Assembly (NCBI GenBank): GCA_003242195.1
Contig: QGUQ01000124.1
Location: 1 to 6,187 of the forward strand
From: Bacillota bacterium
GTDB lineage: Bacteria > Bacillota > Sulfobacillia > Thermaerobacterales > Thermaerobacteraceae
DNA length: 6,187 nt
Direction of reading: 5' to 3'
The notes under the pieces were generated by a model that made no database searches, was not told the origin of the DNA, and saw nothing but the letters and a program-made list of their open reading frames with translations. The position numbers and the translations under genes are program-made. This document shows positions 1 through 5,008 of this stretch, piece by piece. How positions within the stretch are numbered: position 1 is the first letter of the stretch; every line of letters starts with the position of its first letter.

Positions 1-3
1 GAC

Positions 4-2379
4 GTGGCGTCTCGAACACCGGTCCGCCATCGGCTCGCCTTCGTCCTCATGGCGGGACTGCTGGCGGCGGGGACGGTCACCTGGACGACGGCCGTCACCC
101 GGGCCCTGGGCGAGGCCGGCCGCCTTACCGCCGGCGGCCGCCCGGTGGCGGGCCACGGCGTTGCGGCAGCTTCCCCGACCGCCGGTCGGTACCACCCGGG
201 CGTCACGCTGGTCGCCGTCCCCGGCCTCGACATGGCCCTGCTCCGCGCATTGACGACCACCGACCCCACCTGGCGACGGCTCATGGATCACGCAGCCGTC
301 GGCCTCATGACGACCCACACCGGCGGTTACTACGGGCGGGAGGCCGGCTATCTGACCATCGGCGCGGGCGCCCGCGCCCTCAGCGCCCCGGAAGCGAGTT
401 GGGTCCTCCAGGGCGACGCGCGGCTAGCCGGCATGACGGGCCGGGACATCTTCCGCGGATGGAGCGGGGAAGGGACCAGCGATAAGGGCTCGCCGTACCC
501 GCCCGTGTTCCACCTGGGCTGGCCGCAGCTACTGCGGGTCAACGAGGGCCTGCACCATCCCGTGCGGCCGGGCGCCCTGGGCGAAGCCCTGCACCAGGCG
601 GGCATCGCCACGGCGGCCCTGGGCAACGCCGACCTGGCCGGAGGGCCCTGGAGCAAGGATGCGCGCGGGGCGCCGCTGATCACCAGCGATACCCGTGGGA
701 GGACGGACTACGGCTTGATCGACGCCCGCACGTTGCGTGCGGCCCCTGACTTTCCTGGCGGATGGCGCACCGACTGGGCCACGGTTCTGGCGGCATGGCG
801 GGACCTCCGGGGACGCGCGGGTCTCATCGTCATCGAGGCGGGCGATCTCGGCCGGCTGGAGGCGCTGGCCCGAAACCTGGAGGAGGGGCGCCGGGAACAG
901 GCGCGGCTCGAGGCGGGGAAGGCCCTGGGTGAGGGCCTGGCCCGCCTGGCCGCCGAACGTCGCCCGGGGGAGCACGTCATTCTGGTCAATCCCGCTCCCC
1001 CCGACGACGCCCGTGCCAGGGGCGAGACTCTTCTGCCGGTGGCCCTTTGGGGAACCGGGCCCGGCCTGCTCACCAGTCCCAGCACGCGCCGGACCGGGAT
1101 CATCCTGAACACCGACCTGGCCCCCACCATCGCGGCCCACCTGGGCGCTCCGGCCGCGCCGGAGTGGACGGGACGCCCCCTTTCCGTGGTACCGGCGGCG
1201 GGGGATGCCCTGACCGCCCTGGACGGTCTCCACCAGGCACTGGTGGCCAACTACCAGCGCCGGGCCCCGTTCATCCGCACCTTCGTTCTGGCCGGGCTCC
1301 TCCTGACGGGGCTGCCGTTGCTGGACCTCCTGCGGCGGCGCGGCAGGTCGTGGCGCCTGCCGCTGCTGGCCTTGGCGGCTTACCCGCTGGCGGTTCTCCT
1401 GGTTCCGGCCTGGCCCGCGGGTTCGCCGTGGCTCTCCCTGCCCGCGTCCGTGGTGCTGGCCCTCGCCCTCGCCGCCGCCTGCCACCGCCTGGCGCCGTCG
1501 ACACCGGCGGCCTTCGCCGGCCTGGGCCTGGCCACGGCCGCCGTGACGGTGGCCGACGCCCTGTCGGGAAGCTGGCTCGCGCAGCTGACCCCCTTCGGTT
1601 ACTCTCCCATCGGTGGTGCCCGTTTCTACGGCATCGGCAATGAATATATGGGAGTCCTGATCGGCGCCACCGCCGTCGCCGTGGGCGGCTGGGCGGAGGA
1701 ATGGCGGGCGGGGGTTTGGAGGCGGCTGGCGTTGCCGCTGGTTCTCGGCACCATCAGCGTGGTCCTGGCCGCGCCGACCATCGGAAGCAACTTCGGCGGC
1801 GGCCTGGCCGGCGCCATGGCCGCCACCGGCCCCGTGTTCCGAGGCCTGGTGGCCCTGCGGCGCCGGCCCGCTCTGGCGCGCAAGGCCTTGGTCACGGCCC
1901 TGGCCGTCCCGGCGGCGGTGGTGGCGATGGCGGTCGCCTGGGACCGCCTCCTGGGCCCCGCCTCCACCCACGTCTGGGTGAGCCTGGATCAGGTTCGCCA
2001 GGTAGGGCCGCAAGCCATGGTGGACCTGGTGACGCGGAAGGCGGCCATGAACGTGAAACTGATGCGCTTCACCAACTGGAGCTACTTATTCCTAATGTCC
2101 GTGTTCGCCTTCGCCCTCCTGATGTACCGGCGACCCGCCCTGGTGCGCCAGCTGGAGCGGGGCTACCCGGAGACGGTTCGGGCCCTGACCTCCATCGCGG
2201 CGGGTGCGGTGGCAGCGCTGATCCTCAACGACAGCGGCATCGTCGCCGCGGCCACCCTGATGGTCTACGGTGTATCGCTGCTGCTGGCCCTGGCCACGGA
2301 TCCGCCCGGCGATCCCGCGCATGGGCCCAACACACCCCGCGCGGGCACAGGTGATGGATGGGCGCAGAATGATTGTTGA
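4..2379 (+). CDS. Polytopic membrane protein with degenerate alkaline-phosphatase-like outer domain, function unknown
   Basis: I do not recognise a named gene. The 791-residue product has an Arg/His-bearing N-terminus and a hydrophobic segment (about 11-33), fitting a signal anchor. Residues about 65-400 resemble the alkaline phosphatase/phosphoglycerate mutase fold: a beta strand with VPGLD (72-76), a possible nucleophile region YLTIGAGARA (116-125), an acidic IEAGD (277-281), and a closing NTDLAPTIAAHLG (369-381) typical of the superfamily. From about 423 to 765 there are roughly ten membrane segments. These include the motifs ARFYGIGNEYMG (539-550) and LNDSGIVAAA (741-750), which I recall from uncharacterised Firmicute and related membrane proteins. 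The usual first metal-ligand Asp (V-D-G) reads as Pro, and the usual D-H pair after the late strand (325-335) is absent, so hydrolytic activity is doubtful. The GTG at 4 is the first possible start, but the frame is open to the window edge and no ribosome site is visible, so the true start may lie upstream; ATG 49 is another option. The stop codon sits inside the downstream promoter. Confidence 0.8.
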   Translation: MASRTPVRHRLAFVLMAGLLAAGTVTWTTAVTRALGEAGRLTAGGRPVAGHGVAAASPTAGRYHPGVTLVAVPGLDMALLRALTTTDPTWRRLMDHAAVGLMTTHTGGYYGREAGYLTIGAGARALSAPEASWVLQGDARLAGMTGRDIFRGWSGEGTSDKGSPYPPVFHLGWPQLLRVNEGLHHPVRPGALGEALHQAGIATAALGNADLAGGPWSKDARGAPLITSDTRGRTDYGLIDARTLRAAPDFPGGWRTDWATVLAAWRDLRGRAGLIVIEAGDLGRLEALARNLEEGRREQARLEAGKALGEGLARLAAERRPGEHVILVNPAPPDDARARGETLLPVALWGTGPGLLTSPSTRRTGIILNTDLAPTIAAHLGAPAAPEWTGRPLSVVPAAGDALTALDGLHQALVANYQRRAPFIRTFVLAGLLLTGLPLLDLLRRRGRSWRLPLLALAAYPLAVLLVPAWPAGSPWLSLPASVVLALALAAACHRLAPSTPAAFAGLGLATAAVTVADALSGSWLAQLTPFGYSPIGGARFYGIGNEYMGVLIGATAVAVGGWAEEWRAGVWRRLALPLVLGTISVVLAAPTIGSNFGGGLAGAMAATGPVFRGLVALRRRPALARKALVTALAVPAAVVAMAVAWDRLLGPASTHVWVSLDQVRQVGPQAMVDLVTRKAAMNVKLMRFTNWSYLFLMSVFAFALLMYRRPALVRQLERGYPETVRALTSIAAGAVAALILNDSGIVAAATLMVYGVSLLLALATDPPGDPAHGPNTPRAGTGDGWAQNDC

Positions 2380-2417
2380 CAATGGGGCAGAGGTTGCTAC
2401 AATGGTTCTCGGTTCTC
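2372..2417. promoter_or_regulatory. Possible operator: palindrome and direct repeats over the speD promoter
   Basis: A perfect 12-bp palindrome, ATTGTTGACAAT (2372-2383), covers the -35 box. Its right half extends as ACAATGG (2379-2385), which recurs at 2399-2405 over the -10, exactly 20 bp (about two helical turns) downstream. A second tandem repeat, GGTTCTC twice (2404-2417), spans the expected start site. Arrangements like this often bind a dimeric repressor, and AT-rich palindromes of this size are common MarR-family targets. The MarR domain encoded at 3632 is a natural candidate, but that link is inference. Part of the palindrome is forced by the -35 consensus itself. Confidence 0.4.
2376..2403 (+). 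promoter_or_regulatory. Sigma-A promoter of speD
   Basis: TTGACA at 2376-2381 is a perfect -35. TACAAT at 2398-2403 matches five of six -10 bases. The spacer is 16 bp, and a TGn extended -10 element is present (TG at 2395-2396). Transcription would begin near 2410, giving a leader of about 110 nt before the preferred speD start. It stands out sharply in such GC-rich DNA. The stop codon TGA (2377-2379) of the upstream membrane-protein gene lies within the -35 box, so there is no spare intergenic space and speD is expected to be transcribed independently of that gene. Confidence 0.85.
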
Positions 2418-2431
2418 ACGGGCCAATGCCG

Positions 2432-2459
2432 GGGAATTCGCGTTTATCGCGCGATTCCC
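2432..2459 (+). other. Hairpin in the speD leader RNA
   Basis: Bases 2432-2442 pair with 2448-2459: eleven base pairs including one G-U, with one bulged C at 2452 and a TTTAT loop (2443-2447). It lies about 25 nt after the predicted transcription start. Just downstream, CTGAC-GCC-GTCAG (2464-2476) competes with CGCC/GGCG (2468-2471 with 2476-2479), so two small alternative hairpins can form next to the purine stretch at 2482-2488. No T tract follows, so it is not a terminator as it stands. I do not recognise a known riboswitch class here. Confidence 0.5.
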
Positions 2460-2507
2460 GAATCTGACGCCGTCAGGCGGCGGAAAGGTTGTGAAATTCG
2501 GTCACGC

Positions 2508-2515
2508 AAAGGGGG
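2508..2515 (+). promoter_or_regulatory. Ribosome binding site deciding the speD start at 2524
   Basis: AAAGGGGG (2508-2515) lies 8 nt before ATG 2524, an ideal distance. The alternative in-frame GTG at 2491 has GGAAAGG (2482-2488) only 2 nt away, too close for normal initiation. Starting at ATG 2524 also puts the catalytic residues at the family's numbering (Ser63, His68, Cys83). Confidence 0.6.
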
Positions 2516-2523
2516 CGGGGCTG

Positions 2524-2937
2524 ATGCGGGCTCTCGGGCGGCATGTCTTGGCCGAGGCTTATGAGTGTGACCCTGCGATTCTGGATGACGTCAACCTGGT
2601 CGAATCCATCCTGGTCGAGGCGGCGCTCGCCGCCGGCGCCGAGGTTCGCCAAGTGGCCTTCCACAAGTTCGCCCCCCAGGGCGTCAGTGGGGTCGTGGTC
2701 ATCTCGGAATCCCACCTGACGATCCACACGTGGCCGGAGCTTGGTTATGCCGCCATTGACGTGTTCACCTGCGGTGATCACGTCGACCCGTGGGAAGCGT
2801 GCCACTACATCTTCGAGCACCTCCGTGCGGGCCGGGTCGCGGCAACGGAAACCAAGCGCGGGATCTTGGACGCGGATGCCAGCCACCAGTTGCAGCAGTT
2901 GCAACCGGTCGCCCTGCGCCGGGATGCCGCGGGTTGA
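2524..2937 (+). CDS. speD: S-adenosylmethionine decarboxylase proenzyme (pyruvoyl type)
   Basis: SpeD decarboxylates S-adenosylmethionine to the aminopropyl donor used for spermidine synthesis. The proenzyme cleaves itself to make a pyruvoyl cofactor. The 137-residue product opens with MRALGRHVLAE, like the short Bacillus/Thermotoga class. It carries the block HKFAPQGVSGVVVISESHLTIHTWPE (47-72, with HKF, PQGVS and LTIH as its core). Self-cleavage is expected between Glu62 and Ser63. His68, Cys83 (FTCGD) and Ser55 also sit at the positions known for the Thermotoga maritima enzyme. That exact agreement is why I prefer ATG 2524 over GTG 2491, which would add 11 residues. The C-terminus (about 105-137) is variable and Gln-rich. 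It has its own promoter and its own terminator, so it appears to be a single-gene transcript. No spermidine synthase gene is in the window. Identification is very secure. Confidence 0.95.
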   Translation: MRALGRHVLAEAYECDPAILDDVNLVESILVEAALAAGAEVRQVAFHKFAPQGVSGVVVISESHLTIHTWPELGYAAIDVFTCGDHVDPWEACHYIFEHLRAGRVAATETKRGILDADASHQLQQLQPVALRRDAAG

Positions 2938-2970
2938 CTGGTGAGCGGAGCTCCGTTCGCGGAGCCAGTC
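2936..2970 (+). other. Hairpin with UUCG loop preceding the terminator
   Basis: GACTGG (2936-2941) pairs with CCAGTC (2965-2970). Inside it, CTCCG (2951-2955) pairs with CGGAG (2960-2964) around a TTCG loop (2956-2959), leaving a 9-nt bulge (2942-2950) on the 5' side. The bulge includes part of a 10-bp palindrome (2946-2955), so an alternative fold is possible. The last two bases of the speD stop codon are in the stem. It abuts the terminator hairpin directly and probably protects the mRNA 3' end or aids termination. Confidence 0.55.
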
Positions 2971-3001
2971 GAAGTGCGGTCTTGCCGCACTTCTTTTTTT
3001 T
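2971..3001 (+). terminator. Intrinsic (Rho-independent) terminator after speD
   Basis: A perfect 9-bp stem, GAAGTGCGG (2971-2979) with CCGCACTTC (2985-2993), has a 5-nt loop (2980-2984). Eight T residues follow (2994-3001). This is a canonical terminator, 33 nt past the speD stop codon, and it separates speD from ndk. Confidence 0.93.
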
Positions 3002-3008
3002 GAGCTTT

Positions 3009-3054
3009 TGCCGGTGATGAAGTCTGCTCACAGGCAATCCGGTGGAGGAAGGAG
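3009..3054 (+). promoter_or_regulatory. ndk leader: inverted repeat and ribosome binding site
   Basis: TGCCGGTGA (3009-3017) and TCACAGGCA (3028-3036) form a 9-bp inverted repeat with one mismatch and a 10-nt loop. A strong purine tract, GGAGGAAGGAG (3044-3054), follows and ends 11 nt before ATG 3066. Only about 64 bases separate the speD terminator from the ndk start. I see no convincing -35/-10 pair in them, so the ndk promoter is either non-consensus or ndk depends on read-through of the terminator. The inverted repeat may be a weak operator or an RNA hairpin. Confidence 0.5.
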
Positions 3055-3065
3055 CGTGTCTCCCC

Positions 3066-3521
3066 ATGCAGCGCACCTTCGTCATGGTCAAGCCCGATGG
3101 GGTTCAGCGCGGGCTGGTCGGCGAGATCATCGCCCGCCTGGAGCGCAAGGGATTGCAGCTGGTCGGGCTGAAGATGATGAGGGTCAGCGAGGACCTGGCT
3201 CGTCGCCACTATGCCGCCCACGAGGGCAAGCCCTTCTTCGAAGGGCTCATCCGGTTCATCACCTCTTCGCCCGTGGTGGCCATGGTCTGGCAAGGACGGG
3301 AAGCGGTCCAGGTCGTCCGCAACCTGCTGGGCCCCACGGATGGGGCAAAGGCCGCCCCGGGCACCATCCGCGGCGATTTCGCCAACGACATCGGTTACAA
3401 CCTCGTCCACGGCTCCGACTCCGTGGAGAGTGCCGAGCGGGAAATCGCCCTGTGGTTCCGGGAGGACGAGCTCATCGACTGGGAAAATCATAGGGAGACC
3501 TGGCTTTACGACCGGTCCTGA
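3066..3521 (+). CDS. ndk: Nucleoside diphosphate kinase
   Basis: Ndk transfers the terminal phosphate of ATP to other nucleoside diphosphates by a ping-pong phosphohistidine mechanism, balancing (d)NTP pools in the cytoplasm. The 151-residue product has the normal family length. It starts MQRTFVMVKPDG, with the conserved Lys9. His115 in NLVHGSDS is the phosphorylated histidine. Tyr49, Arg85 (VVRNLLGPT), Thr91, Arg102 (TIRGDF) and Asn112 are the expected nucleotide-site residues. ATG 3066 is chosen over the in-frame GTG 3042 because homologues start with this strand and a strong ribosome site precedes it. It follows the speD terminator and is followed by a long hairpin without a T tract, so it may be monocistronic. 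No anomalies seen. Confidence 0.96.
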   Translation: MQRTFVMVKPDGVQRGLVGEIIARLERKGLQLVGLKMMRVSEDLARRHYAAHEGKPFFEGLIRFITSSPVVAMVWQGREAVQVVRNLLGPTDGAKAAPGTIRGDFANDIGYNLVHGSDSVESAEREIALWFREDELIDWENHRETWLYDRS

Positions 3522-3525
3522 AAAT

Positions 3526-3582
3526 CGGGTTGCCGGCGTGCCCGCGCCCGCCACGTAGGCGTCCGCGGGGCCCGGCAGCCCG
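3526..3582 (+). other. Long imperfect hairpin between ndk and the marR-mtnP frame
   Basis: Three stacked stems share one axis. They are 3526-3536 with 3572-3582 (11 bp, one G-U), 3541-3546 with 3564-3569 (6 bp), and 3549-3552 with 3558-3561 (4 bp), capped by ACGTA (3553-3557). Small internal loops separate them. It begins 4 nt after the ndk stop codon. There is no T tract, only TT at 3583-3584, so it is not a standard terminator. It may stabilise the ndk mRNA end, act as a weak terminator, or overlap regulatory DNA for the downstream MarR gene. The rest of the gap (3583-3631) shows no recognisable promoter; it ends with the ribosome site GGGGAGGAG (3618-3626). Confidence 0.55.
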
Positions 3583-3631
3583 TTCCGTGCGCGCCGTCAC
3601 CGGCCGAGGCGCTGGGCGGGGAGGAGACCCC

Positions 3632-5008
3632 ATGGCGGAGCGGAGGTTTCCGGCGCTGGAGTGGGAACTGGTCGCCGAGGCGGAACAACACCTGCGCTCG
3701 GTGGCCAACCTGGTCAAGTGCCACGGACGGGCCATCCTCAGCCGCTTCGAGATCACGCCCCCGCAGTTCGAGGCGCTGTTGGTCATGCTCCGCCACCCCA
3801 ACCTGACCATGGGTGAACTCTGCCAGCGCCTCGACCTGGCCTCCAGCACGGTCACGGACCTGGTCGACCGCATGGAGAGGAACCGGCTGGTGGAACGGGT
3901 GCGCGACCCGGAGGACCGGCGCGTCATCCGGCTGCGCCTGCTGCCCCGCGCCCAGGAATTGCTGGACGCGGTACTGGAAGCGCGCAGGGCCTACCTGGCC
4001 GATGTCCTGAGGCGGCTCGACCCCGTGGACCGGCGCGTGCTCCTGCGCTCGCTGCAGCGATTGGACGCCGCCATGCGGGGACAGGAGGTGCAGGCCCCCC
4101 TCGGCGGGAGGACGGTGACCGGCCGGGGGGACTGGCAGGCCACGGTAGCGAAGGAGAGGGCAACCGCCGGCTGCACGCCGGCGGGGGGAGGAGGCGAACT
4201 GGCCATGCGGCTGGCCATCATCGGCGGCACCGGCGTCTACGACCCCGAAATCCTCGAGAACGTGCGCGAAGAAACGGTGGTGACACCCTACGGCCGGGCG
4301 ACCGTCCGCATCGGCACTTTCCGCGATCAGGAGGTCGTCTTCCTTGCCCGCCACGGCACCGGCCACACCGTGCCTCCCCACCGCATCAATTATCGTGCCA
4401 ACATCTACGCCCTGGCGGCCCTGGGGGTCCAGCGGGTGATCGCCACCGCGGCCGTCGGCTCCATCCGCCGGGAGTTCGGCGCCGGTCACTTCGTCCTCGT
4501 GGACCAGTTCCTCGACTTCACCAAGAACCGGGTGTCCACGTTTTTCGAGGGGGGCGAGGAGGGCGTCGTCCACGTCGACGTCACCGAGCCCTACTGCCCG
4601 CAGCTGCGCGCAACGCTGCACGCCGTCGGGCGGGAGCTGGGCATTCCCGTCCACAACGGTGGCGTGTACGTGTGCACCGAGGGGCCGCGGTTCGAGACGG
4701 CGGCCGAGATCCGGGCGTTCGAACGGCTCGGTGGCGACGTGGTCGGCATGACGAGCGTGCCGGAGGTGGTGCTGGCCCGCGAGGCCGGTCTCTGCTACGC
4801 GACGGTGGCCATGGTGACCAACTACGCCGCGGGCCTGTCCGGTGCACCCCTCACCCACGAAGAGGTCCTGGAGGTCATGGCCTCCAACGTGGTCAACCTG
4901 CGGCGGCTCATCCTGGAGGCCATCCCCCGGCTCGCCGCCGAGCGGTCGTGCCCCTGTGCGGCCAAGCCGGCCCCTCTGCGGGTCGGGCGGGAGGGGCAGC
5001 AGCCATGA
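3632..5008 (+). CDS. MarR-family regulator fused in frame to an MTA/MTI phosphorylase (apparent fusion)
   Basis: The 458-codon frame holds two complete proteins with no stop between them. Residues 1-150 are a MarR winged-helix regulator: a dimerisation helix, ITPPQFEALLVML (41-53), the helix-turn-helix MGELCQRLDLASSTVTDLVD (60-79), a wing with DPEDRRVIRL (92-101), and C-terminal helices. Residues 192-458 are an MtnP-family nucleoside phosphorylase. The linker (about 151-191) is Gly-rich and looks unconserved, but keeps a coding-like third-position bias (36 of 42 codons from 4079 to 4204 end in G or C). ATG 3632 follows GGGGAGGAG (3618-3626) at 5 nt; an upstream GTG at 3530 would prepend an unlikely 34 residues that overlap the long hairpin. 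The product may be a real DNA-binding/enzyme fusion. Equally, two adjacent genes may have lost a stop through mutation or a sequencing error, or the enzyme may mostly start at 4205. MarR proteins usually sense small ligands and regulate themselves or neighbours. The frame ends in an ATGA overlap with ahcY. Confidence 0.65.
   Translation: MAERRFPALEWELVAEAEQHLRSVANLVKCHGRAILSRFEITPPQFEALLVMLRHPNLTMGELCQRLDLASSTVTDLVDRMERNRLVERVRDPEDRRVIRLRLLPRAQELLDAVLEARRAYLADVLRRLDPVDRRVLLRSLQRLDAAMRGQEVQAPLGGRTVTGRGDWQATVAKERATAGCTPAGGGGELAMRLAIIGGTGVYDPEILENVREETVVTPYGRATVRIGTFRDQEVVFLARHGTGHTVPPHRINYRANIYALAALGVQRVIATAAVGSIRREFGAGHFVLVDQFLDFTKNRVSTFFEGGEEGVVHVDVTEPYCPQLRATLHAVGRELGIPVHNGGVYVCTEGPRFETAAEIRAFERLGGDVVGMTSVPEVVLAREAGLCYATVAMVTNYAAGLSGAPLTHEEVLEVMASNVVNLRRLILEAIPRLAAERSCPCAAKPAPLRVGREGQQP
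4164..4194 (+). promoter_or_regulatory. Hairpin and internal ribosome binding site ahead of the mtnP start
   Basis: CCGCCGGC (4164-4171) and GCCGGCGG (4177-4184) form a perfect 8-bp GC stem around TGCAC. The stem runs straight into GGAGGAGG (4187-4194), an excellent Shine-Dalgarno sequence 10 nt before ATG 4205. Such a layout is typical of a separate gene start and suggests the phosphorylase can be translated alone from inside the fused frame. The stem could insulate or tune initiation. Confidence 0.55.
4205..5008 (+). CDS. mtnP: MtnP-family phosphorylase from internal start (methylthioinosine/6-oxopurine type likely)
   Basis: This is the enzyme half of the fused frame, and 267 residues is the normal length for a free MtnP-family protein. 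These enzymes split 5'-methylthio-nucleosides with phosphate, giving the purine base and 5-methylthioribose 1-phosphate, and so clear the by-product of polyamine synthesis. Visible motifs are the phosphate loop IGGTG (6-10), ARHGTGHTVPPHRINYRANI (48-67), GGVYVCTEGPRFETAAEIR (152-170), and GMTSVPEVVLAREAGL (181-196). The base-recognition segment reads TNYAAG (205-210). Human MTA phosphorylase has T-D-Y-D there (Asp220, Asp222), which reads the adenine amino group. Asn206/Ala208 instead resemble the methylthioinosine phosphorylase and 6-oxopurine phosphorylase branch, so MTA may need prior deamination. The ATG has a strong ribosome site. The stop overlaps the ahcY start (ATGA), indicating coupled translation. 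The family is certain; the substrate is inferred. Confidence 0.75.
   Translation: MRLAIIGGTGVYDPEILENVREETVVTPYGRATVRIGTFRDQEVVFLARHGTGHTVPPHRINYRANIYALAALGVQRVIATAAVGSIRREFGAGHFVLVDQFLDFTKNRVSTFFEGGEEGVVHVDVTEPYCPQLRATLHAVGRELGIPVHNGGVYVCTEGPRFETAAEIRAFERLGGDVVGMTSVPEVVLAREAGLCYATVAMVTNYAAGLSGAPLTHEEVLEVMASNVVNLRRLILEAIPRLAAERSCPCAAKPAPLRVGREGQQP

Noticed and set aside
529..2013. Long minus-strand open frame (494 codons) opposite the membrane-protein gene
   Set aside because: Its translation is Gln/Gly/Arg-rich low complexity with no recognisable domain. The + strand frame has signal anchor, fold motifs and membrane helices. Stop codons are rare by chance in DNA this GC-rich.
3008..3040. 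Possible ndk promoter (TTGCCG with a weak GCAAT-like -10)
   Set aside because: The -10 match is poor and spacing is not convincing, so it is not called as a promoter.
3042..3065. Eight-codon extension of Ndk from GTG 3042
   Set aside because: The GTG lies within the ribosome-binding purine tract, and homologues start at the strand beginning at ATG 3066.
3530..3631. 34-codon N-terminal extension of the MarR frame from GTG 3530
   Set aside because: Pro/Arg/Gly-rich and unlike MarR N-termini. It overlaps the long hairpin, and a good ribosome site precedes ATG 3632.
3506..4858. Minus-strand open frame (450 codons) opposite marR-mtnP
   Set aside because: No domain pattern, and it spans two well-supported protein domains on the + strand; a GC-driven shadow.
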